Assembly: GCA_027460605.1 (NCBI GenBank)
Contig: JAPZAN010000065.1
Span: 1 to 30,084 of the forward strand
Length of the DNA: 30,084 bases
Origin: Candidatus Methanoperedens sp.
GTDB taxonomy: Archaea; Halobacteriota; Methanosarcinia; Methanosarcinales; Methanoperedenaceae
Direction of reading: 5' to 3'
The stretch's first letter is position 1; each line of letters begins with the position of its first letter. Made by a program: the position numbers and the translations under genes. The notes beneath the pieces are model-generated. The model did no database searches. It was given only the letters and a program-made list of their open reading frames with translations, and had not been told where the DNA came from. Below, one piece after another: positions 23,930 through 30,084 of the stretch.

Positions 23930-24739
23930 ATGAGTAATGTTGAATATGATACCCAAGAATTAGCAGAAAAATACGACCAAATCAGCGACAGTCAGTATGA
24001 GAACGGGCTTATTCTTATAGACAGGCTCGGTTTAAATGAAGGCAGTGCCGTACTTGACATAGGATGCGGCACAGGGCGCCTGGCACTGCACACAGCAAAA
24101 ATCGTCGGGGCAGAAGGTAAAGTTGCAGGTATTGACCCATCGCCTCTTCGCATCGAAGTTGCAGGCAAAAAGGTCAGAAAGAAATCCTCTGGTAACATCT
24201 CTTTTAAAGTGGGACGGGCTGAAAATTTGAGTGGTTTTACAGATAGCAGTTTTGATGCCATATATTTATGTGCCGTTTTTCACTGGATCGCAGATAAAAA
24301 AACTGCATTGAAGGAGATACACAGGGTACTTAAGCCAGGGGGTAGGGTTGGATTGACGACAGGTGATAAGGGTAATCCTTTTACCGTGAGGCAAATCACA
24401 GATGAACTTTTTCTGCATTCACCCTATGCCGGGCACGTGGATATCGAAGATGACACAAGCAAGCCTGTTACAAAAAAGGAACTTCAAGCCCTGTTTAAGG
24501 CTGCAGGATATGAAAATATCAATATAAGTACTAGAATTAACAAGCGATATTATTCCACACCGCAAGAAGTCATTGAATTCGTAGAAGCCAGCTCTTTTGG
24601 AACTTTTCTTATGCATGTGCCTGAGTTTCTCCGAACTGCTGCAAGGCACGATATCGAAAAGGAAGTTGAGAAAAAAAGGACACCGAATGGTATCGAGATT
24701 GTTTCAAATACGTTGGTTGCAATGGCGCAAAAAATATAG
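23930..24739 (+). CDS. SAM-dependent methyltransferase 2
   Basis: Encodes 269 aa. Motifs VLDIGCGTGRLA, GKVAGIDPSPLRI, FDAIYLCAVFHW and EIHRVLKPGGRVG match those of the enzyme at 21438, and the C-terminal part is also shared (RYYSTPQEVIEFVEASSFGTF, LMHVPEFLR). The two are clear paralogues placed on either side of the ATPase-permease pair. Starts 18 bp after permease 1. Methylation target unknown; its placement within a transport operon suggests it modifies the imported compound, a cofactor derived from it, or a sensor. Confidence 0.88.
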   Translation: MSNVEYDTQELAEKYDQISDSQYENGLILIDRLGLNEGSAVLDIGCGTGRLALHTAKIVGAEGKVAGIDPSPLRIEVAGKKVRKKSSGNISFKVGRAENLSGFTDSSFDAIYLCAVFHWIADKKTALKEIHRVLKPGGRVGLTTGDKGNPFTVRQITDELFLHSPYAGHVDIEDDTSKPVTKKELQALFKAAGYENINISTRINKRYYSTPQEVIEFVEASSFGTFLMHVPEFLRTAARHDIEKEVEKKRTPNGIEIVSNTLVAMAQKI

Positions 24740-24751
24740 GAGAGGAATAAT

Positions 24752-25216
24752 TTGACAAACACACAAAGGTTGCTCATACTAATATTAGCCGTTGTGATGG
24801 TAGTATCATCAGGCTGCACCGAAAAAACCGCAGATGCTGCTTCGGGCATGAAGTCACAGCATAATAACACGGAAAAGAACATGGAGCCGGGAGGCATGCC
24901 GACCATAGAAAAGCAGGAGTCTAAAGAGAGTAAAGAAGCAGTTATAAAAGGAGATTTTCAAGAAATCGATTTAAAGATCAATGCATCAGGCTATTCTCCG
25001 AATGTTATAATTGCAAAAAAAGATATCCCGTTAAGAATAAATATTTATGCGCAAGATGAAAGTCATGCCAACACGATTGTATTTCCGGATTTTGGTATTG
25101 AAAAAAAAATTTTCCCTGGAAGCCTTGGTATAATAGAGATTTTACCAACCCAGGAAGGAACTTTTAAATTCAGATGCCCAATGGACATGGTCAGGGGTGA
25201 ATTAATAATTAAATAA
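24752..25216 (+). CDS. Lipoprotein with cupredoxin-like domain
   Basis: Encodes 154 aa from TTG 24752 (AGGAGAGGAA upstream). The signal ends in a lipobox-like VVSSGCTEK (Cys ~22). A charged linker (residues ~30-65) leads to a beta-rich C-terminal domain: PNVIIAKKDIPLRINIYAQDESHANTIVFP, GIEKKIFPGSLGIIEI and FKFRCPMDMVRGELIIK. The late Cys and Met with an earlier His resemble cupredoxin-like copper sites, but the usual second His is not evident. It should sit outside the cell, anchored in the membrane. Could be a metal- or substrate-holding partner of the transporter. Confidence 0.65.
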   Translation: MTNTQRLLILILAVVMVVSSGCTEKTADAASGMKSQHNNTEKNMEPGGMPTIEKQESKESKEAVIKGDFQEIDLKINASGYSPNVIIAKKDIPLRINIYAQDESHANTIVFPDFGIEKKIFPGSLGIIEILPTQEGTFKFRCPMDMVRGELIIK

Positions 25217-25264
25217 AAATTAAACTTTTTTTTATTTTGATCTGGAAAATCATAGTGGTTGAAA

Positions 25265-26053
25265 ATGGGCTCAGCGATCCTTAAGCGGTTAACAACACTG
25301 CTGCAAAGGCTGACAGCAATCATAATTATCCTTTTGGCATGGGAAATTGTTGTAAGAGCTGGTATCCTATATCCAGCTCCCATACCTACGGCATCCCGGG
25401 TTTTTGGCGTTCTGGTAGAGATGGCTTTAGCCGGGACATTGCAGAAACACACCGTGATAAGCCTGGGAAGAGTTTTTTCAGGATATACTCTGGCTGTTGT
25501 AATAGCAATACCATTGGGATTGGCAGTAGGCTGGTTTAAAACGTTTGAGAGATACCTTGACCCACTACTGCAGACATTAAGACAGGTTCCGTTACTTGCC
25601 TGGTTTCCCGTATTCATTCTTATATTTGGGATAGGTGAGCTTTCAAAGATATTGCTAATAATGCTTGCAGCCATGTGGTGGATTCTACTGAGCACCATAA
25701 GCGCGGTACAAAATGTTGACCCCTTCATTGTGAAAACTGCAAGGTCTATGGGGGTATCGGAATGGGATATGTTGAGAAAAGTCGTGCTGCCCTCGGCTGT
25801 TCCTTCAATATTTACTGGCTTGCGGTATGCCTACACAGAAGTAATACTTGTGTTGTTTGCTGTCGAGATGCTGGGCGCAAATGATGGCCTGGGAAGTGTT
25901 ATGATATATGGTAGCTGTCATCCCGGGCCGGAACTTTTTATGGTTTATTCAATAAGCATATTCATGGCAATAATCGGTTTGATTGCAAATTATATGCTGG
26001 TCGGGCTCGAGAGAAGATTGTGCAAATGGAAAGAAGAGACAGGGATGGGTTAA
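25265..26053 (+). CDS. ABC transporter permease 2 (SsuC/TauC type)
   Basis: Encodes 262 aa from ATG 25265; TTG 25259 is a possible alternative. Six membrane segments and the loop TARSMGVSEWDMLRKVVLP with PSIFTGLRYAY are as in permease 1, and whole-length similarity is strong (AVGWFKTFERYLDPLLQTLRQ in both with few changes). It differs near the substrate path, ending the core with SVMIYGSCHPGPELFMVY instead of FFVFMSETRFAISEMYA. A T-run at 25226-25233 just upstream may cause partial termination. It presumably shares the ATPase at 22254. Confidence 0.9.
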   Translation: MGSAILKRLTTLLQRLTAIIIILLAWEIVVRAGILYPAPIPTASRVFGVLVEMALAGTLQKHTVISLGRVFSGYTLAVVIAIPLGLAVGWFKTFERYLDPLLQTLRQVPLLAWFPVFILIFGIGELSKILLIMLAAMWWILLSTISAVQNVDPFIVKTARSMGVSEWDMLRKVVLPSAVPSIFTGLRYAYTEVILVLFAVEMLGANDGLGSVMIYGSCHPGPELFMVYSISIFMAIIGLIANYMLVGLERRLCKWKEETGMG

Positions 26054-26116
26054 GAAATAGATGCGAACTCATTTTCTGTCAATATTCTACTATAAACCGA
26101 ATCTATCGGGAAGAAA

Positions 26117-26184
26117 TTACCGCATTTATGTAGAATTTGGAATAAACGTGGCTAAAGTTGTTGGTTTCTATAATTTCTTATATA
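26117..26184 (+). promoter_or_regulatory. Shared regulon element, copy 4 (binding-protein operon)
   Basis: TTACC at 26117, GGAATAAA at 26139, GTTGTTGGTTTC at 26157-26168, TATA box TTATATA at 26178-26184. The most diverged copy, with three changes in the two main boxes, but all spacings are kept. Confidence 0.78.
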
Positions 26185-26215
26185 CTTATGATATTAGGAA
26201 ATAGAACTGATTAAA

Positions 26216-27220
26216 ATGGAAAAAAAATATAAATATTTGATATCCGGAATAGTGATATTGGCCTTAATCGGTTTTTACTACACATTTAATAGTAGTGGAC
26301 CAACGTCAGGAAAGACTTCACCAAAGGATGGCGAATTATATACTGTAAAAATGGCACTTTATCCAAACTACGATCCGATCTACGTCGGCCAGGAAAAGGG
26401 ATTCTATCTTGAAGAAGGTATTAAAATTGAGTTTGTTGGAGCACTTCCCTTTGAACAAATGGTTATGGCCGTGGTTAATGGAGATATCAATGTTGCAGGA
26501 GGTCATGCCAATAGGGTTATTAATGGAATAACAAATGGGGCGAAAATAAAAGCTGTAGCAGCTACCTCAAAAACAATTCCAGGTTATCCTCATATGACTC
26601 TGTTTGTCCTGGAAAAAAGTAATATCAGGTCGGCTAAAGATCTAATTGGAAAAAAAGTAGCTATCTGGGGATTTGGAGGTTGCTCAGAATTTATGATGTA
26701 TGAGTATATGAGACAAAAAGCCGGTGTCTCCAATCCAAAAGAATCGATAGAGCTTGTATCAATGCCTGATGCTCAACAGGAACAGGCACTCAAGTCCGGA
26801 CTCGTTGATGCTGTATTCATTCATGCCCCATATAGCAAAAAATTAACCAATACAGGAGGAGTTATTAAACTATTTGATGATAATGATCTTGAAAAAAGTC
26901 TGGGATTGGCGGCTTATTTCGTAAGTGATGATTTTATCGAAAAGCATCCTGATGTTGTAAAACGCTTTGTAAAAGCAACCGCAAAAAGTCTTGATTGGTC
27001 GAATGAACATAGAGAGGAAGCATATCAAATTACTGCTTCGCGTCTGGATATGGATGTTAAAGATATGGAAGGATACTATAGTCCCGAACATGGTTTAATA
27101 ATTGATTCAGAAGTACAGAACTGGATTGGCACTTTAACAAAATATGGATTGGTGAAAGATGGACAGGTAAAAACCTCTGACATATACACAAACGAATTTA
27201 ACCCATATTTTAAGAATTAA
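26216..27220 (+). CDS. ABC substrate-binding protein 1 (SsuA/NMT1 type)
   Basis: Encodes 334 aa. One N-terminal membrane anchor (YLISGIVILALIGFYYTF) without a lipobox is followed by an SsuA/ThiY/NMT1 binding fold: YPNYDPIYVGQEKGFYLEEGIKIEFV, GDINVAGGHANRVINGI, SNIRSAKDLIGKKVAIWG and SMPDAQQEQALKSGLVDAVFIHAPY. The family binds sulfonates, taurine, nitrate or pyrimidine precursors. It is paralogous to the next gene and is likely the capture protein for the permeases upstream. Confidence 0.9.
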   Translation: MEKKYKYLISGIVILALIGFYYTFNSSGPTSGKTSPKDGELYTVKMALYPNYDPIYVGQEKGFYLEEGIKIEFVGALPFEQMVMAVVNGDINVAGGHANRVINGITNGAKIKAVAATSKTIPGYPHMTLFVLEKSNIRSAKDLIGKKVAIWGFGGCSEFMMYEYMRQKAGVSNPKESIELVSMPDAQQEQALKSGLVDAVFIHAPYSKKLTNTGGVIKLFDDNDLEKSLGLAAYFVSDDFIEKHPDVVKRFVKATAKSLDWSNEHREEAYQITASRLDMDVKDMEGYYSPEHGLIIDSEVQNWIGTLTKYGLVKDGQVKTSDIYTNEFNPYFKN

Positions 27221-27233
27221 TAAAGGTGATAAA

Positions 27234-28238
27234 ATGAAAAAAAACTTAGTTATAATAATCGGTTTAATATTGATAGGATTAATAATTGCTGGTATAATTG
27301 GGTTTTATGGCAGTCATCTAACCTCCGAAAAATCTTCAATAAATGTACAAAGACCTGTTGTAAGGATTGCAACCCCTGATTTTGGGACTTCCGTTATTGC
27401 AATTATTGCAGAAAAAAAAGGTTTCTTCGAACAGGAAGGCATAACCGTCGAAAAGGTGGGAGTGATACAGTCATCAATAATAAAAACAGTCCTTGCGAAG
27501 GGAGATATTGATGTAATGCTTGGATTTCATCCAGACACTGTAATTAAATCAAGGCTTTCAGGGTTAGATTTTAAAATAATAGCTGCAGGAAGCGATGCAA
27601 CCAGGGAACACCCGCATATGTCATTTGTGGTTTTAGAAAATAGCAGTATCAAGAGCGCAAAAGACCTCAAAGGCAAGAAAATCGGCGAAGCCGCAATCTT
27701 AACTGAAGCGTGCACGTATTATTCCCTGTCTGACTTCCTCAAACCAGATGGATTGACCGCTGATGATGTTGAACAGGTTACAATGCCTGATACGCAGCAG
27801 TGGCAGGCTCTGAAACAGGGATTGATTGAGGTTGGCGCTATGCATGCGCCATTTTCTGGAGTAGCTGTTAATGCAGGTGGAAGGAGATTATTCACGGATT
27901 ATGACACAATGAATGGAGCAGTTTCCCTTGTTATATCCACTGACAAGGTCATAAAAGAAAAACCTGCTGCCCTGAAAGGCTTTGTTTCAGCGATCGCGAA
28001 AGCCGAGGATTGGACAAATTCCCACCCGGATGAAGCAGATAAAATAATTGCCGAAGGATTGGCATTAGATCCTGAAACAGCACGTTATATGGATAGACGC
28101 GTATGGGTCGAGCACGGGCTCATTACCGATGAACTCATTCAGAAGTGGATAGATGAAATGGTTAAATATGGCAACCTGAAAGAAGGAGAGATAAAAATCT
28201 CTGATGTCTACACCAACGACTTCAACCCATACAAATAA
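27234..28238 (+). CDS. ABC substrate-binding protein 2 (SsuA/NMT1 type)
   Basis: Encodes 334 aa, same length and layout as the previous protein: N-terminal anchor (VIIIGLILIGLIIAGIIGFYG), then TPDFGTSVIAIIAEKKGFFEQEGI, KGDIDVMLGFHPDTVIKS, SSIKSAKDLKGKKIGEAA, TMPDTQQWQALKQGLIEVGAMHAPF, and the shared ending SDVYTNDFNPY. The two diverge most around the binding cleft, suggesting different ligands. Starts 13 bp after protein 1; its stop overlaps the MFS start (TAATG). Confidence 0.9.
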   Translation: MKKNLVIIIGLILIGLIIAGIIGFYGSHLTSEKSSINVQRPVVRIATPDFGTSVIAIIAEKKGFFEQEGITVEKVGVIQSSIIKTVLAKGDIDVMLGFHPDTVIKSRLSGLDFKIIAAGSDATREHPHMSFVVLENSSIKSAKDLKGKKIGEAAILTEACTYYSLSDFLKPDGLTADDVEQVTMPDTQQWQALKQGLIEVGAMHAPFSGVAVNAGGRRLFTDYDTMNGAVSLVISTDKVIKEKPAALKGFVSAIAKAEDWTNSHPDEADKIIAEGLALDPETARYMDRRVWVEHGLITDELIQKWIDEMVKYGNLKEGEIKISDVYTNDFNPYK

Positions 28239-29398
28239 TGGATATAACTAATTCAGAAGTCAAAACCACAACAGCCAGTGAAACAAAGATTTTAATAATT
28301 CTATCACTGGCACATTTTACCAATGACGGATTAGTATTACTTCTGCCCATAATGCTGCCATTGATAGCAAAAGATCTTAACCTTTCATATATTGAAATCG
28401 GGATTCTGGGAGGTTCGATCCTGATAAGTCATGGCATCGGGCAGTTCATAGCCGGATATTATTCAGACAAAATCAAGCGAAAAAGCGATCTTGTGACTTG
28501 TGGACTGATCTTATCGTCTATAAGTATTTTTTTAGTGGGTGTATCAGACTCTTATTTTCAATTGCAGGCACTTGCACTTCTTGTTGGCCTTACCACAAGT
28601 GTGTATCATCCAGTTGGTTTTTCGATCCTGTCAACCCTGTTTAAAAATAAAGGTAGAGCGCTTGGAATTCATGGTGCCAGCGGAAGCATAGGACTCGTAA
28701 CATTTCCCTTATTTGCCGGAATTATTACAGAAGCATTCGATTGGAGACTTGTTTTCAAATTGATACCAATCTTTGGATTAACAGCAGGTCTCTTTTTTTA
28801 TGCACTTACAAAGAATCTAAGAGAAACTAAAGCAGTTATCATAACAAAACTGGATATGCAATTTTTCACAAAAGATATCCTGGCAATCATTTTTGTTTAC
28901 AGTACATCTACTATGGTTGCATTTGGCTTCACGACATTCCTGCCAGTAAAGTTAGCTCTATTAAATTATTCGCCATCGATGATAGGTTTCTATGTATCCA
29001 TATTTTTTGGAATAGGGATCATTGGACAATATATTGGCGGAATTATGGTCGATAGGTTTGATCTAAAGAGAATTATTTCATTATCTCTTATCATAACCGG
29101 ATTCCTTCTATATTTTTTTATTTACTTGCTTTCATCGATTGATTTGATCTTGTTTTTAGTCGCAATAGGATTTTTTTGCGCGGTCCTATATCCCGCTAAC
29201 TTCGTTCAATATACAAATAACACACCGCCAGACACACGCGGTACCTCGCTGGGTATTTTTTTTGGTATTGGTGGATTTTTTGGAGCATTTACTCCCATTA
29301 TTATGGGGTATGTTGCCGAAATGATCGACTTAAACACCGCGTTTTTATTTCTTCCATTGATCTGTATGGCCGGTGTATTTGCGATTTTAAAATTCTAA
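28238..29398 (+). CDS. MFS transporter
   Basis: Encodes 386 aa with twelve predicted membrane segments in two halves. Family signs are LAHFTNDGLVLLLPIMLPLIA at the start, GHGIGQFIAGYYSDKIKRKSD-like loop 2-3 (here ISHGIGQFIAGYYSDKIKRK), SVYHPVGFSILS and GASGSIGLVTFPLFAG. The start and the YHP motif resemble the fosmidomycin-resistance/Fsr-like group. It shares one base with the upstream gene, so it belongs to the binding-protein operon. Could export a product or toxic by-product of the imported compound; direction is not visible from sequence. Confidence 0.85.
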   Translation: MDITNSEVKTTTASETKILIILSLAHFTNDGLVLLLPIMLPLIAKDLNLSYIEIGILGGSILISHGIGQFIAGYYSDKIKRKSDLVTCGLILSSISIFLVGVSDSYFQLQALALLVGLTTSVYHPVGFSILSTLFKNKGRALGIHGASGSIGLVTFPLFAGIITEAFDWRLVFKLIPIFGLTAGLFFYALTKNLRETKAVIITKLDMQFFTKDILAIIFVYSTSTMVAFGFTTFLPVKLALLNYSPSMIGFYVSIFFGIGIIGQYIGGIMVDRFDLKRIISLSLIITGFLLYFFIYLLSSIDLILFLVAIGFFCAVLYPANFVQYTNNTPPDTRGTSLGIFFGIGGFFGAFTPIIMGYVAEMIDLNTAFLFLPLICMAGVFAILKF

Positions 29399-29421
29399 TA
29401 ATGGTAGAAAATCGGAAAAAA

Positions 29422-29488
29422 TTGCCACAACCATTGGGAAAACAGAATAAATGCGTCCATAATTGCTGATTTCTATATTGTTATATTA
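29422..29488 (+). promoter_or_regulatory. Shared regulon element, copy 5 (NifH-like gene)
   Basis: TTGCC at 29422, AGAATAAA at 29444, ATTGCTGATTTC at 29462-29473, TATA box TTATATTA at 29481-29488, 46 bp before the start codon of the NifH-like gene. Confidence 0.8.
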
Positions 29489-29533
29489 TCTCATGATATA
29501 TGCTTCCAAAATTGAAATTAAAGGAGGTATATA

Positions 29534-30084
29534 ATGTCAGATGAAATAAAACAAATAGCCATTTATGGAAAAGGCGGTATTGGTAAGTCCACAACGACTT
29601 CCAATATAAGTGTAGCCTTGACCGAATTGGGTTTTAAAGTAATGCAAATCGGATGCGATCCTAAAAGTGATTCAACAAACACACTTCGAGGAGGTAAGTT
29701 TATTCCGACCGTACTTGATACTTTGAGAAGTGGAAAGGCTATAAAGCCAGAGGATATTGTGTATGAAGGATATGGTGGTGTCCTCTGTGTTGAAGCAGGA
29801 GGCCCAGAACCCGGCGTTGGCTGCGCCGGCAGAGGTATCATCAGTGCAGTTGATATCTTAAAACAACAAAAGATCTATGAATTATATAAACCTGATGTCG
29901 TTATTTACGATGTCCTGGGAGATGTGGTTTGCGGCGGATTTGCAATGCCAATTCGCGAGCAACTTGCTAAACAGGTATATACGGTAACATCATCCGATTT
30001 TATGGCTATATACGCTGCTAATAACCTTTTCAAAGGAATTCGGAAATATTCCAATAATGGCGGAGCCCTTTTAGGGGGTATAAT
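29534..30084 (+). CDS. NifH-family reductase component of a nitrogenase-like enzyme (partial)
   Basis: The first 183 residues are present; the gene runs off the window. AAGGAGGT precedes ATG 29534. The P-loop GKGGIGKSTTT (about residues 12-22), switch region IGCDPKSDSTNTLRGG, and both cluster cysteines (GVGCAGRG, DVVCGGFAMP) are intact. The segment DSTNTLRGGKFIPTVLDTLR and TSSDFMAIYAANNLFKG differ from the nif-operon copy (RMLLWGKVQATVLDTMRD) and are the form I associate with nitrogenase-like reductases outside nitrogen fixation (groups including methylthio-alkane reductase MarH and CfbC). Promoter and context favour a sulfur-related role; proof lies in the genes beyond the window edge. Confidence 0.85.
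   Translation, partial: MSDEIKQIAIYGKGGIGKSTTTSNISVALTELGFKVMQIGCDPKSDSTNTLRGGKFIPTVLDTLRSGKAIKPEDIVYEGYGGVLCVEAGGPEPGVGCAGRGIISAVDILKQQKIYELYKPDVVIYDVLGDVVCGGFAMPIREQLAKQVYTVTSSDFMAIYAANNLFKGIRKYSNNGGALLGGI

Noticed and set aside
25224..25233. Terminator ending the first ABC operon before permease 2
   Set aside because: A T-run is present but there is no stem, and permease 2 has no separate regulon element or clear TATA box.
29534..30084. Firm naming as cfbC or marH
   Set aside because: The gene is partial and the D/K partners are outside the window; sequence features allow a group assignment only.

Overview
The window looks like a piece of a methanogen-lineage archaeal genome, most likely order Methanosarcinales (a Methanoperedens/ANME-2 type organism would fit, but the sequence alone does not prove this). 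The signs are a nif operon with two PII genes (nifI1, nifI2) between nifH and nifD, an NrpR-type nitrogen repressor, an S-layer-domain protein with a C-terminal membrane anchor, a DUF2080-type transposon protein, and archaeal TATA boxes upstream of most transcription units. No tRNA, rRNA or CRISPR array was seen.

Layout. (1) 12-4325, plus strand: a tail-fibre-like protein with a 309-bp internal duplication, a phage tail-collar protein and a short coiled-coil protein, resembling the fibre end of a phage tail or extracellular contractile injection locus. (2) 4411-6949, minus strand: CBS-domain protein, unknown 237-aa protein, class I glutamine amidotransferase and TauE/SafE-type permease, closely packed. 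(3) 7137-11730, minus strand: nif operon nifH-nifI1-nifI2-nifD-nifK-ferredoxin. nifH has lost its P-loop region in an out-of-frame deletion. (4) 11877-16133, plus strand: amtB, glnK, glnA and nrpR, i.e. ammonium uptake, assimilation and control, divergent from nif. (5) 16212-19370: a sulfur-relay cluster (frameshifted small gene, three DsrE-family proteins, a tusA split by an insertion sequence, and a second intact tusA). (6) 19446-21246: a possible Cys-rich microprotein, a frameshifted S-layer protein and a decayed membrane-protein remnant. (7) 21277-30084: two related SAM methyltransferases, an ABC ATPase, two permeases, a cupredoxin-like lipoprotein, two SsuA/NMT1-type binding proteins, an MFS transporter, and the 5' part of a second NifH-family gene that runs off the window.

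The most notable result is a shared promoter architecture. Five plus-strand units (16.2, 19.6, 21.3, 26.1 and 29.4 kb) carry an alignable upstream element: a TTGCC box, a GAATAAA-like box 22 bp later, a GTTGCTGATTTC box exactly 40 bp after TTGCC in all five, and a TATA box at 59-61 bp. It links the DsrE/TusA genes, the S-layer protein, the methyltransferase/ABC operon, the binding-protein/MFS operon and the NifH-like gene into one probable regulon. Together with the NifH-like sequence, which has features I associate with nitrogenase-like reductases outside nitrogen fixation, this suggests an organosulfur (or related small-molecule) uptake and reductive-cleavage system. That function is inferred, not shown.

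Lesions are frequent between 11 and 21 kb: the nifH deletion, three probable frameshifts and one insertion sequence. Either this strain is losing genes here or the assembly is imperfect; reads would decide.
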